From JBFIHF01 sp964411125 (GTDB lineage Bacteria; Myxococcota_A; Bradymonadia; Bradymonadales; Bradymonadaceae): a stretch of 64,000 nt of DNA. Each line of letters opens with the position of its first letter. Positions within the stretch are counted from its first letter, which is position 1. This document shows positions 17,311-25,848 of the stretch, piece by piece. The position numbers were made by a program, and so were the translations under genes. The notes under the pieces were generated by a model that did not search any database, was not told the origin of the DNA, and saw only the letters and a program-made list of their open reading frames with translations. The stretch is taken from assembly GCA_964411125.1 (NCBI GenBank), contig CAYPJU010000010.1:1-64000 (forward strand). Reading direction: 5' to 3'.

Positions 17311-17411
17311 CGGGGACCTCCTCCGATCGACCCACTCCCCTCCCCGAGGATGGCATTCGCTGTGGGAGTGACCTAAAATGGCACGGTAAGCCTCCCGACC
17401 AGGCGACCGAG

Positions 17412-17702
17412 ATGACATCCTCCCGCGAAGAAATCCTCGACCGACTCAACGATGTCCATTCGTTCCCGGGCGAGTACATGTTCAAGATCATCGGTACCAA
17501 TTCTTCGGAGTTCGTCACGCAGATCATCCAGGCTTGCATCAACGCCGTCGGTCCCGGGAGTTCACCGAAAGTCACGACGCGGGAGAGTTCGGGTGGAAAG
17601 CACGTCTCGATCACGCTCACGGTGGCGGTCGACGACGCGGAGAGCGTCCTGCGAGTCTACGACATGATGGCGGGCATCGAAGGGATAAAGTTCATCCTCT
17701 GA
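17412..17702 (+). CDS. DUF493 / YbeD-family protein
   Basis: A 96-aa protein matching the small DUF493 family (E. coli YbeD) in length and pattern: 'FPGEYMFKIIGTNSSEFV' near residue 18 and the C-terminal 'LRVYDMMAGIEGIKFIL'. The fold is ferredoxin-like; the biological role is unclear, possibly regulatory. ATG 17412 was chosen over longer in-frame starts because the upstream region covers the divergent maf promoter. It converges on the TPR gene ending at 17711. Confidence 0.85.
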   Translation: MTSSREEILDRLNDVHSFPGEYMFKIIGTNSSEFVTQIIQACINAVGPGSSPKVTTRESSGGKHVSITLTVAVDDAESVLRVYDMMAGIEGIKFIL

Positions 17703-17710
17703 CGAACTCC

Positions 17711-18769
17711 TCAGTCGACCACCTCGTCCACGACGAAGAGGACGACCCCGACCACGACCGCGCCTGCTGCGACGCCCAACATCAAGTTCGTCGCGAACTG
17801 CTGGTCCCTCCCCTGTTCGACCAGCGCCGGGTTCACGAAACCGTCGGAAGCCTGCTGCGATTCCAGCTCCGCGTATGTCGCCTTCAACTGGTTCCCCAGA
17901 AGAAAGCTCGCGACACCGGCGCCTGCCCCCAGACCGAAGAGTCCGTAGGAAGCTCCCTTCATCCAACTCCCGCCGCGGCCGAGGCCTTCGAGCGGGACGA
18001 ACAGTTCGGTCGTCTCCCCTTCTCGGACCGTCACCTCGCCTTCCCAGCGCGCCTTCTTACCACCGTCGAGCGCGAGGGTTTGCTCGCCCACCGGCACGAC
18101 GATCGCCTCCGCGAGCGGCAGCTCGGCGGTGACGTCAGCGACCGTCAGCGTAGCGTCGCGGTCCGAGCGAACCAGGAGCTTTCCCGTCACGACGAACGGA
18201 GCGAGCCTCTCGGCGATCGTGACCGTCTCGCCCTTCTCGAGCACCAACGGGCGGGCGAGCTCCGCCATCCCGTCGGCCCGCACGTAGATCGTGCGCTCGC
18301 CAGGTTTCACGAGCGTGACGCATGGGGCGGCGCAGCGCGCCTCCGCTTCGTCGTCGACGAACACCGATGCTCCGGGGGTCGGTGTCTCCACCGAAACCGT
18401 CGCCATCTCGGCAGCGAGCTTTTGCTGGATCTCGACGATCTGCTGGACGACCTCGTCCTTGTTTGGCGGGTCGGCGGCCTCGGCCAGGTATCGCTGAAGG
18501 TATGTTTCGGCGAGCTCGTACTTCTCCGCCAAACGGTAGGACTGACCGATGTTGAAGAGAAGTTCGGCGCGACCACTGAGTTCGTACGCCTTCTCGAACC
18601 GCTCTGCCGCCCCTACGTACTCTTTCTTGTCGTAGAGCTCGCGCCCTTCGGAGAACTCCTTTTTCGCCTGTTTCAGCTCCGCCTTCGACTGCGCGAGCGC
18701 AGGCGGCGCGGCGAAGAGTGCCACGGCGACGCACGAGGCGGCCGCGACGAGGTACGGGCGAGTCGTCAT
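17711..18769 (-). CDS. exported TPR/PEGA-like envelope protein
   Basis: A 352-aa protein with a signal peptide cleaved after 'AAPPALA'. Residues 30-110 form TPR-like helices ('YVGAAERFEKAYELSGRAELLFNIGQ' in pieces). The central part has beta-rich, PEGA-like segments ('PTPGASVFVDDEAEARCAAPC', residues split by a Cys pair). A C-terminal hydrophobic helix near residues 325-348 probably anchors it. Proteins of this design are typical of myxobacterial genomes and often sit beside kinases. Its start is only 3 nt after the kinase stop, so it is the last gene of a three-gene operon. Confidence 0.8.
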   Translation of the reverse strand: MTTRPYLVAAASCVAVALFAAPPALAQSKAELKQAKKEFSEGRELYDKKEYVGAAERFEKAYELSGRAELLFNIGQSYRLAEKYELAETYLQRYLAEAADPPNKDEVVQQIVEIQQKLAAEMATVSVETPTPGASVFVDDEAEARCAAPCVTLVKPGERTIYVRADGMAELARPLVLEKGETVTIAERLAPFVVTGKLLVRSDRDATLTVADVTAELPLAEAIVVPVGEQTLALDGGKKARWEGEVTVREGETTELFVPLEGLGRGGSWMKGASYGLFGLGAGAGVASFLLGNQLKATYAELESQQASDGFVNPALVEQGRDQQFATNLMLGVAAGAVVVGVVLFVVDEVVD

Positions 18770-18772
18770 GCG

Positions 18773-21025
18773 TCAGTCGCCGAACGGGTTGAGGACGTCG
18801 TCGTCCGAAGAAGACGACTTCTTCTTCGGCGGCTCGTCGAAGCCGAGCAGCGGGATCGCAGGCTCCGACTTCTTCTCGGTCTTCTTCTGCGTCTTCTTGC
18901 GGTTCGACGAGCGTCGGCGCTTCGTCGTCTTCTTCTTGGGAGCCGGCTTCTTCTCGACGACCTCTTCGGCAGGTTCTTCGCCGGCGATCGGCTCGAGGTC
19001 GATGCTCTTGCGAACGGTGGAGAACGGGATGACCTTCACGGTGTCGGGTTCGTGCCCTTCGAGCTCGACACGCAGTTCGACCGTGTCCTCGCCCTTGGGG
19101 AGGGTCGTCTCGAGTGGTGTCACGCCCAGCTCGTCTTCTCCCAGGAAGATCGTCGCCCCCGGCGGGGTCGACTGAATCGTGACGGGTACCGTCTCGCCGC
19201 CTTCCTCTTCTTCTGCGATCGCGGATCCGGCGTCGGCGGCTGCGATGGCTGGCTCGACGACGGGCTCGGCCGCCGCTTCGGGCGCCTCGGCGACGGGGGG
19301 CGCGTCGGTGGTCGGCGACTCGGCCGGCGGTTCGTCCGACGAAGTGAGGGCGACCGCGAGCATTCCTGCGATGGCGAGCAGCAGAACGACGCTCCCGATG
19401 ACCGGGACGACGGGAATCTTGCGTTTCGGCGCGGACTCGGGGAGCGGCGCGTTGAAGTCGGGCACCGGGACGGATGCGAGCGAGTCGAACGACCCTGAAA
19501 CGCGCTCGTCGAGCGGCACGGAGGGGTCGTCGAATCGGGCCGCGGGTCCGCCGAAATCGCCGGTCGCGTCTTCGCCCGCAAATGGATCACCGGCCGCGAA
19601 TGGCGCCGACCCACCAGGCCCCGGAAACTGGCCCGATCCCGGGCGACTCGGGAACTGTCCCGAACCCCCCACACCCCCGAACTCACCCGAAGCGCCGGCT
19701 CCCGGGAACTGCCCCGAACTCCCTGGCCCCGCGAACTGACCGGAGGCGCCTGGTCCCGGAAACTGACCGGACGGATGGGCTGCCCCGAAAGATCCTGAGC
19801 CCCCTGCCCCGGCGGGCGCGCGTGCTTCGGCGCGCCCGAAATCGCCCGAGCCCTCTCGAGGGGGAAAGCCGGCCGCGGCGCGTTGACGACGCGCCGCCTC
19901 CAGCATCTCCTGCGCCTCGCGGCTCTTCATGTCGATATTGACGGTGTCTTCGTCTTCGTCGATCGCGTCCCACTTGTTCGGCGCGAACGCATCGTGTTCC
20001 CCGGTATTCACTGCAGACCCCGATGGCGTCGACAGGCCGATCTCGTTCTGCCCACTTTCGACGCCGCTGCGGCGCTTCTCCTGCTGCGCCTGTGCGAGAT
20101 GAGAAAATTCGTCCTCGACCCAGCGGCTCAGCCTCGACACCGAGTAGCCGGGGGAAATCGCGTGCAACGCGCGGTCGAGATCGACCTTCGCGCTGTACCC
20201 GTCCTGGTATCGCTTGGACGGGTCTCGCTGCAGGAGCATCATCACGATCTGGTTCACCTCTTCGGGGATGTCCGGATTGATGCTGCGCGGCGGCGGGATC
20301 TCCTTGGAGAGGATGTTGTTGTAGATCTGAAACTCGTTCTCCCCCTCGAACGGCAAGTAGTTGGTCAGCATCCGGTAGAGGATCAGACCGGCCGCGAAGA
20401 GGTCGGCGCGACCGTCGATAGGCTTCGCCATCGCCTGTTCGGGCGCCATGTAGAGTAGCTTCCCTTTGATGACGCCGACGCTGGTGTGCGCCTGCTTTCC
20501 GCGCGCCTTCGCCACGCCGAAGTCGATGATCTTCACGTCCCCTGCGAAACTGATCAGGATGTTGTGAGGGGAGACGTCGCGATGGACGATGTGGAGAGGA
20601 CGTCCCTGATCGTCGTGTTTGTTGTGGGCGACGTGGAGCCCCGCGACGATCGACGACGCGATGAAGACCGCATGTTCCGTGGGCACGGTCCGGTGGTTGT
20701 CCTTGAGGAACTTCACGATCGTCGACAGATCGATCCCGTGGATGAACTCCATCGCGATGTAGTAGTCCTCGTCGATCTTCCCGAGATCGTAAACCTGCGC
20801 GATGTTCGCGTGGTTGATGCTGACGATGATCTGCGCCTCGTCGATCAGCATCGTGATGAACTCGTCGTTCTCGGCGAGGTGGGGCAGGATTTTCTTGATC
20901 GCCACCGTCTTCTCGAAGCCCCCCGCCCCCTGCATGGTCGCGCGGTAGATCTCGGCCATGCCGCCCCGAGCGATGAGCTCGTTGAGCGTGTACGGTCCGA
21001 AATTCTGTGGCAATCGAGGTTTCAT
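18773..21025 (-). CDS. Ser/Thr protein kinase with C-terminal PEGA domain
   Basis: A 750-aa kinase. The N-terminal catalytic domain has Lys44, catalytic Asp150 in HRDVSPHN and Asp168 in DFG, so it is predicted active. A cytoplasmic linker of about 150 residues contains repeated Gly/Ser/Pro units of the type GSGQFPGPG, a natural low-complexity tract. A transmembrane helix follows ('VIGSVVLLLAIAGMLAVAL'), then a periplasmic PEGA domain ('TIQSTPPGATIFLGEDELG') and a Lys/Arg-rich tail. The ATG at 21025 overlaps the upstream stop as ATGA; a TTG 12 nt earlier is less likely. The PEGA domain may sense an envelope partner. Confidence 0.92.
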   Translation of the reverse strand: MKPRLPQNFGPYTLNELIARGGMAEIYRATMQGAGGFEKTVAIKKILPHLAENDEFITMLIDEAQIIVSINHANIAQVYDLGKIDEDYYIAMEFIHGIDLSTIVKFLKDNHRTVPTEHAVFIASSIVAGLHVAHNKHDDQGRPLHIVHRDVSPHNILISFAGDVKIIDFGVAKARGKQAHTSVGVIKGKLLYMAPEQAMAKPIDGRADLFAAGLILYRMLTNYLPFEGENEFQIYNNILSKEIPPPRSINPDIPEEVNQIVMMLLQRDPSKRYQDGYSAKVDLDRALHAISPGYSVSRLSRWVEDEFSHLAQAQQEKRRSGVESGQNEIGLSTPSGSAVNTGEHDAFAPNKWDAIDEDEDTVNIDMKSREAQEMLEAARRQRAAAGFPPREGSGDFGRAEARAPAGAGGSGSFGAAHPSGQFPGPGASGQFAGPGSSGQFPGAGASGEFGGVGGSGQFPSRPGSGQFPGPGGSAPFAAGDPFAGEDATGDFGGPAARFDDPSVPLDERVSGSFDSLASVPVPDFNAPLPESAPKRKIPVVPVIGSVVLLLAIAGMLAVALTSSDEPPAESPTTDAPPVAEAPEAAAEPVVEPAIAAADAGSAIAEEEEGGETVPVTIQSTPPGATIFLGEDELGVTPLETTLPKGEDTVELRVELEGHEPDTVKVIPFSTVRKSIDLEPIAGEEPAEEVVEKKPAPKKKTTKRRRSSNRKKTQKKTEKKSEPAIPLLGFDEPPKKKSSSSDDDVLNPFGD

Positions 21026-23733
21026 TCCATCGTCCAATCGACGTACATCGCGGTGCCGCCGGTTCCCACCCTATACCATCGCTTCTTCGAAGCGTTGAAA
21101 AACCAGAGGGCTGCTCCCGAATCATCGGTGGCGGAGACGAGCATGTGCCCCGCCGGAGTGCTCACGGCGGAATGAACATCTCGTGCACCCGGGGGTTCGA
21201 TCTCGGTCGCTGGACCGCCATCGGAGTACCACACAGACATTCCGCCTCGATTCGTAGCCTGTCCCAGTAGGGTTGTTCTCGCTCCAGTATAGCGAACCTC
21301 CGAGGGGTTCGACACATTTGTTGCAACCACCCCGGAGACGGGTCCGTTCAGCGGCACCAGATAAGGCGTCGCACAGTCCGTGCAGCCGCCCAACTCTCCG
21401 ACGACCGCGATTGTACCATTGTCGTGGTCCGGAGCGCTAAGGCCCTGAAGTGCCGATGAAACCAGGTCAAACGCCTGATCGACGCTGGTGTAGGTCGAGA
21501 GGAGGGTCCCCTCCGTGCCATCGTGCGTCACGACGAGTGTCGCTCCTCCGGTCCCATCGACGGCGAGCGGGTCGACGCCCCGGAGGGGGACGCCGAGGTC
21601 CCACGACGCCTGCTCGTCTCCGGCGACCCAGCGCACGACCGAAGCGGCCCCGGGCTGCCCGTCGAGCACCACCAGCCCTCCACCCGAGACGAACCGAGGG
21701 TGAGTGGGAGCCGCCGAACCCGTGGCGACCTCCGTCGGGTCGCCGAGAGACTGCAGGGGTGCCACGAAAACCTTGTCCCCCGCGACCCACGCGACCTCGC
21801 CGGAGCCGGGAAAACTGAGAGGGACGAACGGATCGGTCCCCGCCGCGCGCTCTGCGACGTCGGACGAACCGTCGTCGTCGTCGTCGTCGTCGAACTCGTT
21901 GCGCGCCCCGTCGTTGTCGGAGTCGAATGGTCGAGTGTCGAGCGCGTCGGGCACCCCGTCACCGTCATCGTCGTCGTCGGCCGAATTGGGCACTCCGTCG
22001 TCGTCGCTGTCGATCCCCGGCACGGGCTCGTTTCCGTCCGTCCTGCCGTCGCCGTCGGCGTCCAGATCGCAAGCGTCGCCGATCCAGTCCCCATCGCTGT
22101 CTACGTCCGCCGTCACGTTGCCGCGCGGACAGAGGTCACGGGCGTCGTCGACTCCGTCCCCGTCGTCGTCGCGCGCGAACGCCGATGCACAGGCGACCGA
22201 ATATCCGAGCACCGACCACATCGTCGCGTCGTTCGCCAGCCGGCCCACCACCATGAAGCCGGGGCCCGTCGGCTGCGAAATCCATCGCGTGTCGTCGAGG
22301 TTCAGCTCGACCTTCAGCGCGGCCGCCGCCGACGGCGCCCCCGTCAGCGTTCGCTTCACCCACGCTTCGCCGGTCGTCTGATCGTAGAGGTACCACTCAC
22401 CGCCGGGCGCGGGCACGAGCAGTGGCTCCGCCGCGGGCATCGGGGCGACGACGAGCGTCGAAGAGCCGGTACCCGGTTCGATCGAGAGGATCCCCGCCTG
22501 GTTCGGCGTCAGGTCGGGCGCGCTCGAGTAAAACACCGTGCGCCCGACGATGTCGCGGGCGACCCGCCACGTCGTTCGACTTCCGTCATTGCCCGCCGCG
22601 ACCTGTGTGACGCCGCCGCTCGTGGGGTCGTAACGCCATACCCGCCAGGCGGAGTTCGCGGCCCCCGTCCAGGCGTGGATGAGGAGCGTCCCGTCCGAGG
22701 ACGCAGCCATCACGGGGTCGTACGCGCCCTCGGCGGGATAACCCGCCCCGAGCCGCGTCGACCCGTCGCGGAAGACGTGTACGAAACGACCATATTGCCC
22801 CGCGGCACCCCCAACCTCTCCCGGCGACATGACGATCTCGTCGGTCGAGACCGCTGCGATGGCGAAGCCGGAGGCGGCGTAGGGGAGCTTCACCTGCGTC
22901 GCCGTCGCCGTCGCCTTGTCGACGATCAGCGCCTGGTCGGTCGCCTCGTCCCCGGCTGCGAAGAGGAACCAGTCGCCCGCAACGCCCGGGAGCGCCGGGC
23001 CATCGAAGCCGAAGCCGACGGGGCCATACTGTCGCACTCCGTCGACGTGCCCGTCGGCGCACGTCGGCTCGGAATCGCATTCGTCGCCGAGACCGTCGAG
23101 GTCGAGGTCGGATTGGGAGGGATTGGCGGTCGCGGGGCAATTGTCGAACGGCCCGACCGCGCCGTCGCCATCCTCGTCCACGAGGCAGGCGTCGGCCCCT
23201 CCTGTGGGGTCGATCGCCGCGACCGGAGCGCACGCGAGGTCGTCGCGCTGCGTCGAGCAACCGACCGCCGGGTCGCACGCCAGGAGACAGAGGTCGGCGC
23301 CTTGCGATGTGGCGCAGATGGATTCTGCCGGGCAATCGGCGTTCGTCGCGCACGCCAGCGTGCAGTACCGTCCGACGCACGTCCCACCGTCGCAGTCGAC
23401 GTCTGCGTCACACTCGGCGCCCACCGGGACGTCCGGAGGCTCGACGAACATGTCGCCGCCGTCCGAAGTTCCGAGGTCGTCGGGCGAAGCACCGTCGGTA
23501 CCGTCCATCCCCACATCGGAGAGCGAACCATCCGCCCCTGCATCCGCGGGGACGACGCCCCCGTCGTCGAACGAGTTGTTGCCAGGACCGCCACCGTCGG
23601 GCGTCGATGTCGGAAACTGATCGAAGTCGAACGTGCAGCCCGTGAGCATCACGCTCAACAACGCGACCGTCGGAGCGATCCGAGACTGCGCGCGACATCG
23701 AAGAGAGCCGAAAACCAAGCTCGAAACCCACAT
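21022..23733 (-). CDS. lipoprotein with thrombospondin type 3 (calcium-binding) repeats
   Basis: A 903-aa surface lipoprotein. The signal ends in the lipobox LTGC. An Asp/Gly-rich tether and a Cys-rich segment ('CDADVDCDGGTCVGRYC') follow. Two blocks of DxDxDG thrombospondin type 3 repeats are seen, one short near residue 200 and one long near residues 540-640 ('DSDGDWIGDACDLDADGDG', 'DSDDDGVPNSADDDDDGDG'); these bind calcium. The rest resembles beta-propeller or WD-like repeats, without catalytic motifs. ATG 23733 was chosen as the nearest ATG before the signal; an internal TTG is possible. It overlaps the kinase gene by 4 nt. Confidence 0.82.
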   Translation of the reverse strand: MWVSSLVFGSLRCRAQSRIAPTVALLSVMLTGCTFDFDQFPTSTPDGGGPGNNSFDDGGVVPADAGADGSLSDVGMDGTDGASPDDLGTSDGGDMFVEPPDVPVGAECDADVDCDGGTCVGRYCTLACATNADCPAESICATSQGADLCLLACDPAVGCSTQRDDLACAPVAAIDPTGGADACLVDEDGDGAVGPFDNCPATANPSQSDLDLDGLGDECDSEPTCADGHVDGVRQYGPVGFGFDGPALPGVAGDWFLFAAGDEATDQALIVDKATATATQVKLPYAASGFAIAAVSTDEIVMSPGEVGGAAGQYGRFVHVFRDGSTRLGAGYPAEGAYDPVMAASSDGTLLIHAWTGAANSAWRVWRYDPTSGGVTQVAAGNDGSRTTWRVARDIVGRTVFYSSAPDLTPNQAGILSIEPGTGSSTLVVAPMPAAEPLLVPAPGGEWYLYDQTTGEAWVKRTLTGAPSAAAALKVELNLDDTRWISQPTGPGFMVVGRLANDATMWSVLGYSVACASAFARDDDGDGVDDARDLCPRGNVTADVDSDGDWIGDACDLDADGDGRTDGNEPVPGIDSDDDGVPNSADDDDDGDGVPDALDTRPFDSDNDGARNEFDDDDDDDGSSDVAERAAGTDPFVPLSFPGSGEVAWVAGDKVFVAPLQSLGDPTEVATGSAAPTHPRFVSGGGLVVLDGQPGAASVVRWVAGDEQASWDLGVPLRGVDPLAVDGTGGATLVVTHDGTEGTLLSTYTSVDQAFDLVSSALQGLSAPDHDNGTIAVVGELGGCTDCATPYLVPLNGPVSGVVATNVSNPSEVRYTGARTTLLGQATNRGGMSVWYSDGGPATEIEPPGARDVHSAVSTPAGHMLVSATDDSGAALWFFNASKKRWYRVGTGGTAMYVDWTME

Positions 23734-23791
23734 TTCGGAAGAATTCCTTCGTGGACGATACCACGCCCCGTTCGAGCCGAGCAAACAATCG

Positions 23792-23802
23792 CCCCCCCCC
23801 CC
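23792..23802. repeat. poly(C) tract of 11 bases
   Basis: Eleven consecutive Cs lie in the intergenic region between the lipoprotein gene (minus strand, start 23733) and the small gene at 23972. Tracts of this length can slip during replication and alter promoter spacing. No promoter element around it could be assigned. Confidence 0.6.
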
Positions 23803-23971
23803 GAGTGCCGGCTCTTCGGGCCGCGGGGCCGATCTGGACCCCACGCTTCCGCGCAGCACCGTCCTACCCGACAGGCGCATGGTTGGGGGCGGTCGACCAC
23901 GTCGCTCACTTTTTCTGCAACGGAAGATCCCGCTGGCCGAAAACGAAGTGTTCCAGACCGAGGAGTTTACC

Positions 23972-24367
23972 GTGTCGATCCACTTCGTCTCTTTCGTTTC
24001 CCACCCTTCGCTGCACGTCGTCTTCGACGAAACCCCGCCCGCCGACCTCGGGAGCGGTGCGCTCCTCGAGGTCGGCCTCGATCGACTCCAGGAGGTTGCG
24101 CGGCTCTCGGCCCCCCGATGCGACTGGGTGTTCCACGGTGTCGAATCCGTCCCGCATCCTCCGGCGACGGTAGCGTCGATGCTCTGCGCCGTCGCGACGG
24201 CGCTCGATGGGGACCTGTTCGTGATCGCTGGCGAATCGGGCCGTGCTGCTCGAATCGAGGGGCACGTTCAGCGCACGCTGGAGCTCGGCCAACGACCACC
24301 GACCCTCCTCTCGCTCTTCGTCCACGCGGTCCGAAGGTGGCGAGGCTCCCGCCGCGACGACGACTGA
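23972..24367 (+). CDS. small protein of unknown function
   Basis: A 131-aa protein with no signal peptide, membrane segment or recognised motif. It has an amphipathic, alpha/beta-looking pattern ('ALLEVGLDRLQEVARL', 'MLCAVATALDGDLFVIAG') and an Arg-rich C-terminus. The GTG at 23972 was chosen because GAGGAG lies about 6 nt upstream; earlier in-frame codons lack a ribosome-binding site. It precedes the glyoxalase-like gene by 76 nt on the same strand. The opposite strand is also open here, so the call is moderate. Confidence 0.5.
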   Translation: MSIHFVSFVSHPSLHVVFDETPPADLGSGALLEVGLDRLQEVARLSAPRCDWVFHGVESVPHPPATVASMLCAVATALDGDLFVIAGESGRAARIEGHVQRTLELGQRPPTLLSLFVHAVRRWRGSRRDDD

Positions 24368-24443
24368 CTTTCCAAAACGTCCGGCGCGCTTTGGTTCTTG
24401 GAAGAATCGAGCTATCCATCTGGCCCCTTCGAGGAGCGCGTCC

Positions 24444-25238
24444 ATGAACATCGAGATACTGCGCAGCAACATCAGCGACAACTACTTCTACCTCGTCAGC
24501 GACGAGGCCGGCCGCGCGGCCCTCATCGACCCGGTCGACGCCGAGACCGCCATCGCCACCGTGCGTGAGGGGGGCTTCGAGCTCGAATACGTCATCAACA
24601 CGCACTTCCACCACGACCACGTCGGGGGAAACGACGCCGTGCTCGAGGCCTTCCCGCAGGCCAACCTGCTCGCCGGCCCCGACGCCGAGCGGATCGAGGG
24701 CGATCATCCCGTGGACAAGACGTTGAAGGGTGGTGAAGAGCTGCATGTCGGAGGACTTCTCGCAAAGGTGCTCGACACGCCCGGGCATACTCCGGGACAC
24801 ATCTCGCTGCTCGTCGAAGACCACCTCTTCAGCGGGGATACGATCTTCGTCGGCGGGGCGGGCAACTGCTCGTTCGGCGGCGATCCCGGGGTACTCTTCC
24901 GCACCTTCCGCGGGCCCCTCGCCGAGCTCGGTGACGACGTCACGTTCTACCCTGGCCACGACTATGCGAGGCGGAACCTCGAGTTCGCCCTCGAGATCGA
25001 GCCGGACAATTCGACCGCCCGTTCTCTTCTCGCGAGTCTGGACGACGAGCCGGGCATCTTTCTGTCGACCCTCGGGCAGGAGCGCGGCTACAGCCCGTTT
25101 TTCCGATGGGACGACCCGGCCCTGCGGCAGGCGCTACGGACGCGGCACGCAGAAGACCTGAACACGGAATCGACCCGTAGCGAGTCGGAAGCGGAAGCGG
25201 TGTTTCGGACAGTTCGCGCTCTGCGCAACAACTGGTAG
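24444..25238 (+). CDS. metallo-beta-lactamase-fold hydrolase, glyoxalase II (hydroxyacylglutathione hydrolase)-like
   Basis: A 264-aa enzyme with the binuclear metal site motif THFHHDHVGG (His54, His56, Asp58, His59), followed by 'DTPGHTPGHISL', 'FSGDTIF' and 'YPGHDYARRNLEFALEIEP'. The last segment and the C-terminal 'SPFFRWDDPALR' match the glyoxalase II C-terminal part. The expected reaction is hydrolysis of S-lactoylglutathione or a related thioester to the acid and free thiol. ATG 24444 has GAGGAG 7 nt upstream. The gene is followed after 10 nt by a thioredoxin-like gene, suggesting a small thiol-chemistry operon. Confidence 0.87.
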   Translation: MNIEILRSNISDNYFYLVSDEAGRAALIDPVDAETAIATVREGGFELEYVINTHFHHDHVGGNDAVLEAFPQANLLAGPDAERIEGDHPVDKTLKGGEELHVGGLLAKVLDTPGHTPGHISLLVEDHLFSGDTIFVGGAGNCSFGGDPGVLFRTFRGPLAELGDDVTFYPGHDYARRNLEFALEIEPDNSTARSLLASLDDEPGIFLSTLGQERGYSPFFRWDDPALRQALRTRHAEDLNTESTRSESEAEAVFRTVRALRNNW

Positions 25239-25248
25239 ACTCCGCGCC

Positions 25249-25839
25249 GTGAACGACGCGATACGAACGACCATTCTCCTGACCGCCCTCCTCGCCCTCG
25301 TCGCGGTGCAATTCGTGCCGTGGGAGATGGACGAGAACCCTGCGGTCCTCGACGCGGTGGCAGAACTCAACGGCGAGTGGGTCGACCGACCGGCGCCGAG
25401 CTTCGAGCTGCCCGACTCCGCCGGCCAAACACACTCTCTGGACGAATATCGAGGGAAGGTCGTCTTCCTCAACTTCTGGGCGTCCTTCTGCGAGCCCTGC
25501 AAGGAGGAGATGCCGTCGATGGAGGCGCTGGTCCGCCAGTACCAGGACCAGGGATTCGTGATGGTCGCGGTGTCGCATGACCCGAAGAAGGAAGACATGG
25601 ACGGGTTCATGTCGCAATTCCTCCCCGGGCAGCGCTCGGCGATGACAGTGCTCTGGGACCCCGAAGCGGCGGTCGCTCAGGAGTACGGCACCGAGCTCAT
25701 CCCGGAGACCTACATCATCGACCGGTCGGGACGAATCGTCGCTCGTTTCGTGAACGCCTACGACTGGACGCGCCCCGAAGTGAAGAAACTCATCGAGGCG
25801 CTCATCCGTGCCGAATCACAGCGCGGAACGTTTTACTGA
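25249..25839 (+). CDS. TlpA-family thiol-disulfide oxidoreductase, membrane-anchored
   Basis: A 196-aa protein with an uncleaved N-terminal signal anchor (residues 6-24) and a periplasmic thioredoxin/AhpC-TSA fold. The redox motif is WASFCEPC (Cys81, Cys84) and the cis-proline segment is 'ELIPETYIID'. TlpA/ResA-type proteins reduce disulfides, often in cytochrome c or copper-centre assembly, but no such genes are nearby. GTG start 10 nt after the previous stop. Confidence 0.9.
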   Translation: MNDAIRTTILLTALLALVAVQFVPWEMDENPAVLDAVAELNGEWVDRPAPSFELPDSAGQTHSLDEYRGKVVFLNFWASFCEPCKEEMPSMEALVRQYQDQGFVMVAVSHDPKKEDMDGFMSQFLPGQRSAMTVLWDPEAAVAQEYGTELIPETYIIDRSGRIVARFVNAYDWTRPEVKKLIEALIRAESQRGTFY

Positions 25840-25848
25840 GCACTCGCC

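Noticed and set aside
21523..24447. 974-aa open frame on the plus strand
   Set aside because: It is antisense to the thrombospondin-repeat lipoprotein; Val/Arg-rich composition without domains. Only the separate 131-aa frame near 23972-24367, with its own ribosome-binding site, was kept.
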